This document shows, piece by piece, positions 1-7,549 of a DNA stretch of 64,000 nt. How positions within the stretch are numbered: position 1 is the stretch's first letter; each line of letters starts with the position of its first letter. Below the pieces are notes generated by a model, which was given only the letters and a program-made list of their open reading frames with translations, did not search any database and had not been told where the DNA came from. The DNA is taken from NCBI RefSeq assembly GCF_011801145.1, contig NZ_CP046172.1:310001-374000 (forward strand), written 5' to 3'. The position numbers were made by a program, and so were the translations under genes. Origin of the DNA: Nocardia arthritidis. GTDB taxonomy: Bacteria; Actinomycetota; Actinomycetes; Mycobacteriales; Mycobacteriaceae.

Positions 1-737
1 AGCACGATATCGGCGGCGGGGTTCCAGCCACCATTCTTCGCTTCCTGCAAAGGCAGGCCGTAGAGTCCGGCTGGGGCACCGGCCGACAGGGACGGGGTGT
101 AGATCGGTTGGCCGTTGTTGTCACGCAATCCGATCAACCGCCACTGCGCCCCCGGGACAGCGGCGATACCGTTGAGTTCCAGACCTTCGCTGGCGAGGAT
201 TTCCCCCGCCTTGGCGACCTTGGCGGCGAGATCCATTTTCGGGTCGTCCACCACGTGGGTTTTCTTGTCCTTGTCGGCCCCGGTGCCACCGACGACCTTC
301 GAGTCAGCGAGCCCGGCTATGCCACCGACCGGGAAGTCCTTCGGCGAACCCAGACCGAACAAAGCGGCCTGGTCGAGCTTCTTGCCCAATGCCGCTGCCA
401 TGCGCGGCTTCAACTGTTCCCACAGATCAATCGAGGCGTCGTCGTAGACGTTGCGGGGAATAACCAAAGTGGTTTCGAGTTCCTTCGCGGTCAGCACCTC
501 GTTGCGGACCGTGGCGGTGGATACGGGCCGGGCGTCGGTGTCGGCTTCCACCCACGAGGCGACCGGTTCGGCCGACAACACGGCCTGGTTCAGCTTCTGC
601 GCGTTCATCGGCACCCGTTTGCCGAGCGTCATCACCGCTGACGACTGCGGGGCCAACGCAATGATTTCAGCGGCAGCGTCATCGGGCAGGAGGGCGGTGG
701 AGTTACCGCCGAGTGCAGAGCGATCAATGGTAGGCAC
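1..737 (-). CDS. phage major capsid protein (HK97-type), C-terminus outside window
   Basis: The minus strand is open from a GTG at 737 to the window edge and gives the first 245 residues. The start is supported by an AAGGAA ribosome site about 10 bases upstream. The N-terminus (VPTIDRSALGG) leads into a typical phage-capsid-family sequence: SVMTL-type region near residues 35-45, a WVEADTDARP loop, then ELETTLVIPRNVYDDA and long helix DLWEQLKPRMAAALGKKLD, followed by a predicted beta-rich domain. It would form the icosahedral shell together with the scaffold and portal encoded just upstream. The standard forward-frame ORFs here are antisense shadows. Family assignment is confident at fold level; the exact subfamily is not. 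Confidence 0.85.
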   Translation of the reverse strand, partial: MPTIDRSALGGNSTALLPDDAAAEIIALAPQSSAVMTLGKRVPMNAQKLNQAVLSAEPVASWVEADTDARPVSTATVRNEVLTAKELETTLVIPRNVYDDASIDLWEQLKPRMAAALGKKLDQAALFGLGSPKDFPVGGIAGLADSKVVGGTGADKDKKTHVVDDPKMDLAAKVAKAGEILASEGLELNGIAAVPGAQWRLIGLRDNNGQPIYTPSLSAGAPAGLYGLPLQEAKNGGWNPAADIV

Positions 738-818
738 GAATATATTTCCTTCAATCGTGTTGTACGAGAATGTGTTTGGGTCTCCCGATCACCGCTCGGG
801 GCAGCGGAAAGATTGAAA

Positions 819-1268
819 TTAAATGTGGGGGAACAGGGTTCGCGGATCGAACCGTCCGCTGCTGGCACCGGTCGCGTTGGTGCGGCCCTGGTTCGGGTCT
901 GGTTCCACGCGGGCTGCGGTGGCACGGAAGGCGTTGAGGGTTGCTGCGGATTGTTCGAGTTCTTCCCTGGTCGCACCGTGCAGCAGCCCGACCGGGACTC
1001 CGGCCGCCGTGGCGACCTCCAGACGCAACGCTGACGCTTCCAACTCGCCGACCCGGGACTCTGCCGCTTCCGCCCGCGCAACAGCGGCAGCGAGGGCGGT
1101 AGCGTGCTCGGCTTCGATCTGCTCGACGCGTGCCGCTTGGGTCTTCAACTCGTCGTAGTCGGCATACCGGTTGCGTACCCGGGTGATCCGTTCGGAGATG
1201 GCGGCATCGAACTCGGCTTGCGTCGTGATGGGCGCGAACTCTGTTGTGTCGCTGTTGGTTTCAGTCAC
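819..1268 (-). CDS. capsid scaffolding-like protein
   Basis: This 149-residue protein begins at a GTG two bases after the portal stop codon and precedes the capsid gene, the usual place for a scaffold. Residues about 20-85 are rich in Ala, Glu and Arg with heptad-like spacing (QAARVEQIEAEHATALAA), which suggests a coiled coil. The C-terminal 50 residues are polar and probably flexible, ending in RFDPRTLFPHI. No protease motif is visible, and no separate prohead protease gene is seen between portal and capsid. Assignment rests on position, length and composition rather than on a diagnostic motif, so a minor capsid or decoration role cannot be excluded. Confidence 0.65.
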   Translation of the reverse strand: MTETNSDTTEFAPITTQAEFDAAISERITRVRNRYADYDELKTQAARVEQIEAEHATALAAAVARAEAAESRVGELEASALRLEVATAAGVPVGLLHGATREELEQSAATLNAFRATAARVEPDPNQGRTNATGASSGRFDPRTLFPHI

Positions 1269-1269
1269 C

Positions 1270-2706
1270 TTATGCCGCCTCGTTGTCGGTTTGTTCGGTG
1301 GTCGGTGTCCGCCGTGCCGTCAGCGCGGCGACGGCGGGATTGGTCGCGGTGACGTGGTCGGATGCCGCCCGCAGGTTCTCCACAAGCCCGGTCACCCGCG
1401 CCTTGCGCTTGTCGGCTTCGATCTGTTTGCGGTCGGTCTCGGTGAACCCGAGCCGGTCATAGACGACCGGGGAATCGGCGGGCAGCACCCCGCATTGCAC
1501 GAGCTTGACCACCTCGTCAGCGGCGGCGGCACGCGAAATCGTGTTCGCGTCACGCCATTTCGGTGCCACGTCGTCGTAGAAGGTGTCCGGGATTGTGCCG
1601 TCTCGCACCAGCAAGCAGAGTTCGGCTACCTCGGTCCAGCCGTGCCCGAACTCGGTTTGTCGTTGCTCGGCCCGCTTCACAAGGCGCGCTTCGAGGGCGC
1701 GGATAGCGTCCGCGCTTGAGGCTTGGTCGTTGGCAAACCCTAAGTAGGACAGGGGGATTCCGCATTCTCCGGCGAATCCTTCGGCCAGCCCGCGTAGCTG
1801 GTCGAGGAACGGTGCGGGTGAGGCGGCAGTGAACTCGCCGACTTCGGCTCTAGCGTCGGGGTTTTCGTCGTCGTAGGGCAGGGACCAGACCCGGCCCGCG
1901 ATGGCTTCCCACCCCGGGCTGTCTGCTTGCTCCGCCGCGTGGTTCAACACGTAGCGCTGTGGAGTGGCGTAGAACTCTCGTGAGACTGCCGCCCCGGTGA
2001 GGGTGCGGACGGCTTCATCGGTGTAGGACCGCACCGCGTGCGACATCTCCGACCGACCGTTGAGGTTGGATGCGGTCGGCCGATTGACCAATCGCACCAC
2101 CGGTACCCGCCCCAACTCATGGGTGTTGCGGGAGACGACCCGCCACACCCCCGAATCATCGGCCTGACAGTAAATGGTGTCGTCAGGCAGGAACAGCGTG
2201 GATGCGGTGTATTTCTTTTTCTCCGCATCCCAGACCCGGGATAAAGCGGAGGTCAATCGGCGTTGGCGTGCGTCATACAGGCCGGTCATCGCCAGCGGCG
2301 ATTCGACCGTGACCAACGGGTGTGGTTCGCCCGGCATTCCGGCCCCGACACACACATAGGCTTGCCCGTAAATCAAGGCGGCCGAGTGGGCAAGGCTGGC
2401 TTCCACCGATAGCCGGTTACGGGCGTAGATCGTGGGCAGGCCGTAGTCGTCGTTGTTGGATTGGTTCCAGCCGAGGAAATCGATGCGTTCGTTCAACACG
2501 TCGACGGCGGTTCCGGCCCACCCGACCGAGATATTCAGCAGGTTTTCCAAGTGGGGTGGGACCGCGATCCGTAGGTGTTTGACTCGTTGGCGGCCCTCGT
2601 AGTAGGCGAGTTTGCGCCGGTTGGTACCGGCGTAGGTGTCGATCTGGTTGACGAGTTTGCCGTACAACATGGATTCATCGGGACTGAGCCCGTCAATAAC
2701 AGTCAA
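1270..2706 (-). CDS. phage portal protein (SPP1 gp6-like)
   Basis: Portal proteins form the dodecameric ring at one capsid vertex through which DNA is pumped by the terminase. The product reads LTVIDGLSPDESMLYGKL near its start and contains YEGRQRVKHLRIAVPP and LLNISVGWAGTAVDVLNERI, a pattern common in actinophage portals, and a C-terminal helical clip/crown region rich in Glu and Lys. The open frame extends upstream to 2850 inside the terminase gene, but the TTG at 2706, six bases after the terminase stop, gives a normal length of about 478 residues; ATG at the MLYGKL site is the alternative. It lies tightly between terminase and scaffold. Confidence 0.88.
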   Translation of the reverse strand: MTVIDGLSPDESMLYGKLVNQIDTYAGTNRRKLAYYEGRQRVKHLRIAVPPHLENLLNISVGWAGTAVDVLNERIDFLGWNQSNNDDYGLPTIYARNRLSVEASLAHSAALIYGQAYVCVGAGMPGEPHPLVTVESPLAMTGLYDARQRRLTSALSRVWDAEKKKYTASTLFLPDDTIYCQADDSGVWRVVSRNTHELGRVPVVRLVNRPTASNLNGRSEMSHAVRSYTDEAVRTLTGAAVSREFYATPQRYVLNHAAEQADSPGWEAIAGRVWSLPYDDENPDARAEVGEFTAASPAPFLDQLRGLAEGFAGECGIPLSYLGFANDQASSADAIRALEARLVKRAEQRQTEFGHGWTEVAELCLLVRDGTIPDTFYDDVAPKWRDANTISRAAAADEVVKLVQCGVLPADSPVVYDRLGFTETDRKQIEADKRKARVTGLVENLRAASDHVTATNPAVAALTARRTPTTEQTDNEAA

Positions 2707-2711
2707 TATTC

Positions 2712-4148
2712 TTAGTTCCAGACTTGTAAGCCAGTCTTCCGCGTGCCACGCTTCGAGCGTCGGCGGATTTTCACAGCTCCGAACAACGCCAGCGTCACGG
2801 CACAGACCGGGGTGATATCGGAATCGGCGTTTCTCCGAGCCCAGGCCCATCGGCCTTCCAACTGACGTTTACGGCCAGCGGCAACAGCAGTTGCTAATGC
2901 GGGATCGCCCAAATGGGCAAGGTTCCCATTGACGACCGAGTCATAAAACAACCCACAGGCACCTGCCCATTCGGTTGCCGAAGTGGTCAAGACCGGGAGT
3001 CGTTCCCGCTCCAGTTCCAGCGCGAGCGTGACCGCCGCGCCAGCGCCTTCGACCACCACGGTTTTCACGTCATGATTGGTGATAAGCTCCAGGAGTTTCG
3101 GCAATATCCAGTCGGTTCCGGTGCGGTGTGCTACCAATTCGACTTGATACCGGCCATCGGCCCGGATACCGGCGACCGCGATACACGCCCGCGAGCGGTC
3201 CGGGGAAATATCCACCCCGATACACACCGGGCCGATCATCTCGGCCATATCGTCTACGGCCGCCGTATTCCACATATCGGCGGTAATGACTGCCGGGGTA
3301 CCGGCGAACACCCACATGCCGAGCCGTTCCCGGCAGAAGCCGTCTTCGGAGAACTGGGCACGTTCCCGCTCGATCGTTTCCGTCTGGAGCGCTAAACCCC
3401 ATGCCGGATTGGCTAACGCCCAGTTGTACCGGTCGTCGATATCGCAATCATCGGGCGGGGAGTATTCGAACCACGCGGCCCGCTTGTCGTCTCCTGATAA
3501 AGCCGAAGCCCGCAGGCGGGCGAATGAATCAGCCGCGACGTTCGGTGGTGGCGGTGTGCCGCACAACCACACTTGCGGATTAGTCTTTGCCGAGACCGAA
3601 CCTAGGATTGCCTCGTATTCGTCCGAGGTCATCATTTGCGCCTCGTCCAAAAGGAGGCAGTCCGGTGAGAAACCGCGACCAGACCCGTTCGACCGAGCCA
3701 AGAAGCGGATTTCCGCCCCATCGGCGAAGGTGAACCCCTCTTCGCCTTTCGACCGGTGAATACCTTCCGTCCCCGGCTTCAGCAACCCGCGTAAATGGCG
3801 GGAACCAGTGAGGTAGTCCCGCATTCGCCGGAAGATGACGTTATTGGTCTTCTGCTCATGTGCCGAAATGACAACCTGGCGTTCCCCGAGCAGCAGCACC
3901 CCGGTCAACGCACGGGCCTCGATAAGGGCCGACTTTCCCGCCTGCCGACTGACCGATAACCCAACCGAACTTGCCGACCATTTACCATCGGCCCGCACCC
4001 CCAACGCGGAATCCAAAACGATCTGCTGCCACTCGTATAATGCGATATCGGCGAGTTGCATCAGCTCCGCGGCTTCCTCCCCATGGGAATACGCGGACGC
4101 CGGGGCGATACCGATTCTCGGGGTGGGAACACCTAACAACTCAGGCAT
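2712..4148 (-). CDS. phage terminase large subunit
   Basis: This ATP-driven packaging motor and nuclease is 478 residues long, a normal length for the family. The ATPase domain shows a Walker A-like SRQAGKS at about residues 67-73 and a Walker B LLLDEA at about 165-170. The C-terminal RNase H-like nuclease domain begins near residue 290 with an Asp in CIGVDISPDRS and continues to further acidic residues (VVVEGAGAA). It starts at ATG (MPELLGVPTPR) 57 bases downstream of the small subunit and is followed after five bases by the portal start, so the three genes are probably cotranscribed. Confidence 0.93.
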   Translation of the reverse strand: MPELLGVPTPRIGIAPASAYSHGEEAAELMQLADIALYEWQQIVLDSALGVRADGKWSASSVGLSVSRQAGKSALIEARALTGVLLLGERQVVISAHEQKTNNVIFRRMRDYLTGSRHLRGLLKPGTEGIHRSKGEEGFTFADGAEIRFLARSNGSGRGFSPDCLLLDEAQMMTSDEYEAILGSVSAKTNPQVWLCGTPPPPNVAADSFARLRASALSGDDKRAAWFEYSPPDDCDIDDRYNWALANPAWGLALQTETIERERAQFSEDGFCRERLGMWVFAGTPAVITADMWNTAAVDDMAEMIGPVCIGVDISPDRSRACIAVAGIRADGRYQVELVAHRTGTDWILPKLLELITNHDVKTVVVEGAGAAVTLALELERERLPVLTTSATEWAGACGLFYDSVVNGNLAHLGDPALATAVAAGRKRQLEGRWAWARRNADSDITPVCAVTLALFGAVKIRRRSKRGTRKTGLQVWN

Positions 4149-4205
4149 TGGTCACCACCTCTTTAATTTTGAATTCGATTTCCGCCGGTCGAAGCCGGCG
4201 ACCGG

Positions 4206-4451
4206 CTATAGAATTACCGCCATTTTCTTGCGTTTCGTCCTTTCCTGTAATTCTTTGACCGGCCCGGGAACACTCTCGGCGCTACCGGCATCTAATTCAG
4301 CGATTTCTTTGTTCACGTTCAACAGGGCGCGGGTCAATGCGGGCAGATCACGCGCCGACTCACACACATCTATCTGAGCGGCGAGCTTGACTCGCAAAGC
4401 GAGGAGGATTTCACGCCGGTCATCACCGGCGATTGCCTCGGAAACATTCAT
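4206..4451 (-). CDS. probable terminase small subunit
   Basis: An 81-residue helical protein lies directly upstream of the large terminase, where the DNA-recognition subunit is normally encoded. Starting at the ATG at 4451 it reads MNVSEAIAGDDRREILLALR and then a helix pair LAAQIDVCESARDLPALTRALLNVNKEIAEL, followed by a basic tail. The frame also offers a GTG at 4484 but that has no ribosome site, whereas the ATG has a weak GGA. Length and the short helix-rich form match small terminases of actinophages. The call is by position and sequence character; no helix-turn-helix was verified. Confidence 0.7.
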   Translation of the reverse strand: MNVSEAIAGDDRREILLALRVKLAAQIDVCESARDLPALTRALLNVNKEIAELDAGSAESVPGPVKELQERTKRKKMAVIL

Positions 4452-4649
4452 TACTGAAGTCCAATACTGATGTGGATTTTCCACAGAGAAAGAAACGGCT
4501 GTATGCCCGAGGGGAGCCGTCGTTATGCGGCCTGGGTTGCCCCCCAGGGAGCACGGGAGACTAAACCCTTATCCCGACTATGGGTAGAGAATTAAAAGCC
4601 GTCCACGGGCCGCACAGGCCCGGGAATCAGCATATGCCCCAGAAGGTGT
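4452..4649. other. spacer between HNH and small terminase genes with hairpin
   Basis: This 198-base gap has no convincing gene. At about 4607-4623 CGGGCC and GGCCCG arms flank a five-base loop; on the minus strand the hairpin is followed after about ten bases by CTTTT, so it may attenuate leftward transcription before the packaging genes. It could equally lie near the packaging initiation region that a small terminase recognises, but nothing in the sequence proves this. Confidence 0.35.
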
Positions 4650-4913
4650 TTACCAGTCTCTTGAGGTGAACCGTGTTGGCGTCAACGCCTTGTTTCCTCG
4701 GGAGCTATTGCACGCGCGGTGCGCCGGTAAAGCTTCGCCGAACACGTCTCCGCCCTTACTCCGGGGCGTTATATGGTCGATTGTGGCCGACATCGGGTGT
4801 CGGTAATCCAAGCTGAGATCTATTTCTTTACCGCAGAGATGACAGGTATTCGATTTTGCTAGGATTCGTTTACGGTATTGCCGGTATCGGTGGCCTTCTA
4901 TTCCCTTGGCCAT
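4650..4913 (-). CDS. HNH endonuclease
   Basis: The 87-residue product has a compact HNH nuclease domain. It shows CHLCG (first zinc pair), DYRHPMSATIDHITP (the D-H catalytic core), then HRACNSSRGNKAL (His, second Cys and the conserved Asn). HNH nucleases next to the terminase genes assist DNA cleavage during packaging in many cos-type phages and capsid-forming satellites. The start ATG lies 16 bases inside the end of the adaptor gene, indicating translational coupling. Only one CxxC plus a HxxC pair are present, which is normal for this short type. Confidence 0.92.
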   Translation of the reverse strand: MAKGIEGHRYRQYRKRILAKSNTCHLCGKEIDLSLDYRHPMSATIDHITPRSKGGDVFGEALPAHRACNSSRGNKALTPTRFTSRDW

Positions 4914-5323
4914 AGATCACCAGGCCATGGTTCACCGTTATCGGTGTTGGTGTCGGGATATTTCGGTGTCGTGTCGATACTGTGTAAGCTCTTGCGTTGA
5001 TTGTCTCGGCACAGCTTCTGTAGCTGATTGATTTCACTCGGCCAGAACAGAGCCTTACGCTGCTGACTGGTATCGACTGTGACCGCGTATTGTCCGGCTG
5101 TCTTCTGTACGATGCCGCCGGAACCGGCATCCAATCGGCGCACTATCGCTTGACGGATAATCGCCTTCGCTGCGTCGGCGTACCGGAATCCCGGGGTGTT
5201 GATGCAGTCGGCATAGCGTTCGGCCTGCGCCAACGCATCCGCAATAATGAGTGCCGCTGCTTGCGGGTCGGCATTCGGGCACAGTGGTTTGATATCGGTG
5301 TCGAACTGAATAGGTATCCCCAC
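4898..5323 (-). CDS. head-to-tail adaptor-like protein (Gp19/Gp15/Gp42-like)
   Basis: The 141-residue protein resembles the actinophage head-tail connector family that docks under the portal. The N-terminal half is helical (DPQAAALIIADALAQAERY, DAAKAIIRQAIVRRLDAG). It is followed by the characteristic stretch GGIVQKTAGQYAVTVD and then RKALFWPSEINQLQKLC, which I recognise from mycobacteriophage adaptors. In ordinary siphophages this gene sits after the capsid gene; here it lies upstream of HNH and both terminase genes. It starts at ATG seven bases after the stopper gene and overlaps HNH by 16 bases. Confidence 0.75.
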   Translation of the reverse strand: MGIPIQFDTDIKPLCPNADPQAAALIIADALAQAERYADCINTPGFRYADAAKAIIRQAIVRRLDAGSGGIVQKTAGQYAVTVDTSQQRKALFWPSEINQLQKLCRDNQRKSLHSIDTTPKYPDTNTDNGEPWPGDLWPRE

Positions 5324-5330
5324 GGTCCCC

Positions 5331-5687
5331 CTATCCCTGGGTCAGTCGTAGGTTGATGATCATGCCGGGGTGGAAGTCGAACGGCCCGGTACCGTAATCC
5401 TCCGGGGCACCGATGACTAACCGTTCTTTACCGTCCGGGAGAATGATTTTGTCGAGATGCCCGACCGGACCGAAATCCGGCGGTGCGAGTAGTTCGAGTT
5501 CGACCACTACCCGGTTGGGTCCGGCGAACTTATCACCACCGGGGCGCGAGTCCGGCGGATTCCAGCCGATGACCGGTTTCATCCCTCGGTCTATCCATTC
5601 GGGTTTGGGTCTGCCGTTCGGCAAGAGAGTCTCTTTGTATTCGAGGTGTTTGACCCGATACGGTGTCGGGAAGGTGAAGTCATTCAA
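5331..5687 (-). CDS. head-to-tail stopper-like protein
   Basis: A 118-residue product whose central part VVVELELLAPPDFGPVGHLD, followed by DYGTGPFDFHPGMIINL, matches the pattern of actinophage head-closure (stopper) proteins, small beta-barrels that plug the portal channel after packaging. The frame is open to a GTG at 5729, but the TTG at 5687 overlaps the stop codon of the preceding zinc-finger gene and gives a start FTFPTPYRVKHLEYKE appropriate to the family. It lies seven bases before the adaptor gene, so the two connectors form one unit. The fold is inferred from sequence character. Confidence 0.65.
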   Translation of the reverse strand: MNDFTFPTPYRVKHLEYKETLLPNGRPKPEWIDRGMKPVIGWNPPDSRPGGDKFAGPNRVVVELELLAPPDFGPVGHLDKIILPDGKERLVIGAPEDYGTGPFDFHPGMIINLRLTQG

Positions 5688-5844
5688 TACGGCCGCCCTG
5701 TGTTTCCTTGATGCTTCGGAGGGCGTCACGGCATCGTGTCCGGTATCTGGTGTTAGCGTCTGCGATACAGCGGCGGCACCGACCGTTCGTGTAGCGATCT
5801 TGGGTGCTGCGTATAGGGTGACCTCTGCGGCAGGTTTCCGTCAT
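5680..5844 (-). CDS. small zinc-finger phage protein (54 aa)
   Basis: A 54-residue ORF opens with ATG at 5844 behind a perfect GGAGGTG ribosome site and ends in a TGA that overlaps the next gene's TTG start. The protein is basic and has the arrangement C-RRGH then, 17 residues on, CRRC and a later Cys (C5, H9, C23, C26, C38). This is a pattern common in small actinophage proteins of the type C-x-NGH ... CRxC. It probably binds zinc and perhaps nucleic acid. Its function is unknown. It is too short for most gene callers but its ribosome site and overlap make it credible. Confidence 0.7.
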   Translation of the reverse strand: MTETCRRGHPIRSTQDRYTNGRCRRCIADANTRYRTRCRDALRSIKETQGGRIE

Positions 5845-5884
5845 CGTTCACCTCCATTCGATAAGGTTATTGATTCTGAACATG

Positions 5885-5909
5885 AAAAAGGACCGCCCGG
5901 AAGCGGTCC
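5885..5909 (-). terminator. Rho-independent terminator (leftward)
   Basis: Arms GGACCGC (5890-5896) and GCGGTCC (5903-5909) flank a six-base loop. On the minus strand the hairpin is followed by five Ts. It would end the transcript of the 5963-6785 gene pair and separate it from the zinc-finger/connector/packaging operon. Confidence 0.75.
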
Positions 5910-5962
5910 GATTTCCTTTCGCCCCTCATATGTATAGTAATTGTCCGGAACAGAAGTGCTGT

Positions 5963-6412
5963 TCAACGGTTCCGGCGAATTCCTTGTCGAGGTTCCGGTA
6001 ATCCAGCCTTCTTGTACTGCTCGGACCGGACCGCGTATCTCTGCGCCCGTAGCCGTTGCATCCGGCCCCGAGCCCGATCATTGTGTTCCTCGTCGCGCCG
6101 TTGGTTGCAGACATCGCAGTACTTGGGCCATCGGCCGATATTCGTCTGCCCGGTGGCGTATCGCGGGTGCGAGATATTCCGCCGAGCCGTCACCAAAACA
6201 CCACAGTCGGCGCAGTTGCCGTAATAGATCCGCATCCCCCAGAACTGGACTACACAACCGTGTGTCGTTGTCCAAGTCCGTAGAGCATTAGGGTTCCTGC
6301 GTCGCCAAGCCTCCGCCCGGGTAGGAACCCCGGGTGGCAGTTCCCTGGACATAACTTCTCGGATGATGTCCCTGATATCTCGGTCCCGCCTTTTGCGGGG
6401 TGATTCACTCAT
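5963..6412 (-). CDS. hypothetical phage protein with CxxC zinc ribbon
   Basis: The 149-residue basic protein starts at the ATG at 6412, which overlaps the previous gene's stop by eight bases. The N-terminus (MSESPRKRRDRDIRDIIREV) is charged. The middle contains two CxxC pairs about 30 residues apart, NCADCGVLVTA and KYCDVCNQRRDEEHNDRA, making a zinc ribbon. The tail is Arg-rich (RGRMQRLRAQRYAVR). The Cys4 ribbon plus basic tail is reminiscent of recombination-endonuclease VII or other DNA-binding phage proteins, but the catalytic residues of that family are not evident. I do not assign a function. Confidence 0.65.
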   Translation of the reverse strand: MSESPRKRRDRDIRDIIREVMSRELPPGVPTRAEAWRRRNPNALRTWTTTHGCVVQFWGMRIYYGNCADCGVLVTARRNISHPRYATGQTNIGRWPKYCDVCNQRRDEEHNDRARGRMQRLRAQRYAVRSEQYKKAGLPEPRQGIRRNR

Positions 6413-6785
6413 ATTCGATACTTCCATCCCACAATCCCGGCCACCTGAGTGCGCCTCGGATCTGCACATGCCCACGATTCACCGCATCAAAGAACTCTTG
6501 AGAATTGACGACCACTCTCTGTGTTTCTGGTTCGATATCGATATTTTTCAAGCCTCGATGCATCATAGCGAGAAACATCCACAGAAACGGCTTGCTAGTC
6601 TCGTCCAGCTTGTGAATGAGGGGAATCTCATCCAATTGGTGTCCAGTTTGTTCGAGTGAAACGCCTTCCTCTTCCAGCATTCGTCCGAACCCTGGACCGA
6701 AAACCTCGTCCACCGTGAACGGCGGAAACATCTCCTCGAATGCATCCTTCTGCTTCCGCGTCAGGTTCACATCACCGGTATACAT
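6405..6785 (-). CDS. hypothetical phage protein
   Basis: This 126-residue protein is preceded by an AAGGGGAAG ribosome site and starts at ATG (MYTGDVNLTRKQKDAFEEMF). It is acidic, with no signal peptide, membrane segment or Cys motif. A short hydrophobic helix FLWMFLAMMH lies near residues 67-76, flanked by charged sequence. It is coupled by an 8-base overlap to the zinc-ribbon gene downstream. I do not recognise the family. It is the first gene of a leftward unit that begins after the hairpin-rich gap at 6786-7277. Confidence 0.6.
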   Translation of the reverse strand: MYTGDVNLTRKQKDAFEEMFPPFTVDEVFGPGFGRMLEEEGVSLEQTGHQLDEIPLIHKLDETSKPFLWMFLAMMHRGLKNIDIEPETQRVVVNSQEFFDAVNRGHVQIRGALRWPGLWDGSIEYE

Positions 6786-7277
6786 TATTGTTGTCTTCCC
6801 CTTTTCCTTGCGGCCGGTGTGGCCGCAACTGAATTCAGATTAAGGCGAACGAGAATGACGCGCCCATACAAATAATTTGTGATCTACGACACTCGCATAC
6901 GGGAGGCGTTGAAAATAACGAACTTGCAGGTAGATGCATACCTCCGTAGTGCATCTCCACGGTCTTTATGGACTGCTACTGGTCACTGTTGGCCAGTAGA
7001 TCGCGAGTTGTCCGCCACATGGATACGCCAGTCCCAAAATATGAACTTGTCGAAGTTTTCCCACGTAACGGTGAGACAATCGTGATGATATTTCCGGCCA
7101 GAAACCGATTTATTCGGACAAAGTGGACACTTCCGGTCTAGACCGGTTACTGTCGGCCGGTCACGGCGTGGTCTTCAAAGAGGTTGACTTGCCGTGACGG
7201 GGAGGCCCGTTCAGTACCCGACCCCATCATCTCGGGCGGTGAACGGGCCTTTCGCACTCGCACAAGAAGGGGAGGAC
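6786..7277. promoter_or_regulatory. gene-free control region with several inverted repeats
   Basis: No credible gene occupies these 492 bases and they are AT-richer than the flanks. Inverted repeats are TTGCGGCC/GGCCGCAA at 6808-6828, CTACTGG/CCAGTAG with wobble pairs between them near 6973-6996, the perfect palindrome CCGGTCTAGACCGG at 7133-7146, and an 11-base pair of arms AGGCCCGTTCA (7203-7213) and TGAACGGGCCT (7240-7250) followed by a short T run. The region separates the leftward 6785 gene from the rightward 7278 gene, so it probably contains divergent promoters and operators of the element. The last hairpin may be a terminator or leader structure. Confidence 0.5.
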
Positions 7278-7523
7278 GTGACCAGTGAATACGCCGACCG
7301 TGTACCGGCCGCCTCCACAATCCGGAAATGGTCAACACTGACACGTCTGGGAGCGATGCTCGACAACGCTGGCGACCGCGAGCATGCTCGACGGTTCGCC
7401 CAGTGGTTCGAAGCGCGATACGGCTTCACAGCTGTCATTCCGCCTTGGTCCGCCGAAACAACCGGCATTGCCGACGAGACCGAACCGGAGGCATCCACGG
7501 TACTGATCGAATCTGACCAATAG
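7278..7523 (+). CDS. small hypothetical protein, only rightward gene of the element
   Basis: An 81-residue ORF starts at GTG 7278 just after AAGGGGAGG and ends 26 bases before the convergent stop of the winged-helix gene. Codons are G/C-ending as expected for a real gene. The sequence is helical in the middle (SEYADRVPAASTIRKW, then GDREHARRFAQWFEARYG) and acidic at the end. A longer frame to GTG 7194 would run through the 7203-7250 hairpin and is less likely. Being the only rightward gene in the element it may be regulatory, but no helix-turn-helix is clear and I do not recognise the family. Confidence 0.5.
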   Translation: MTSEYADRVPAASTIRKWSTLTRLGAMLDNAGDREHARRFAQWFEARYGFTAVIPPWSAETTGIADETEPEASTVLIESDQ

Positions 7524-7549
7524 ACCGCGACCTATCAAAACCGGGTCAA

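Noticed and set aside
7211..7498. 95-codon minus-strand ORF in the control region
   Set aside because: It runs through the 7203-7250 hairpin and has no ribosome site; the forward 81-residue frame has better start context and codon use.
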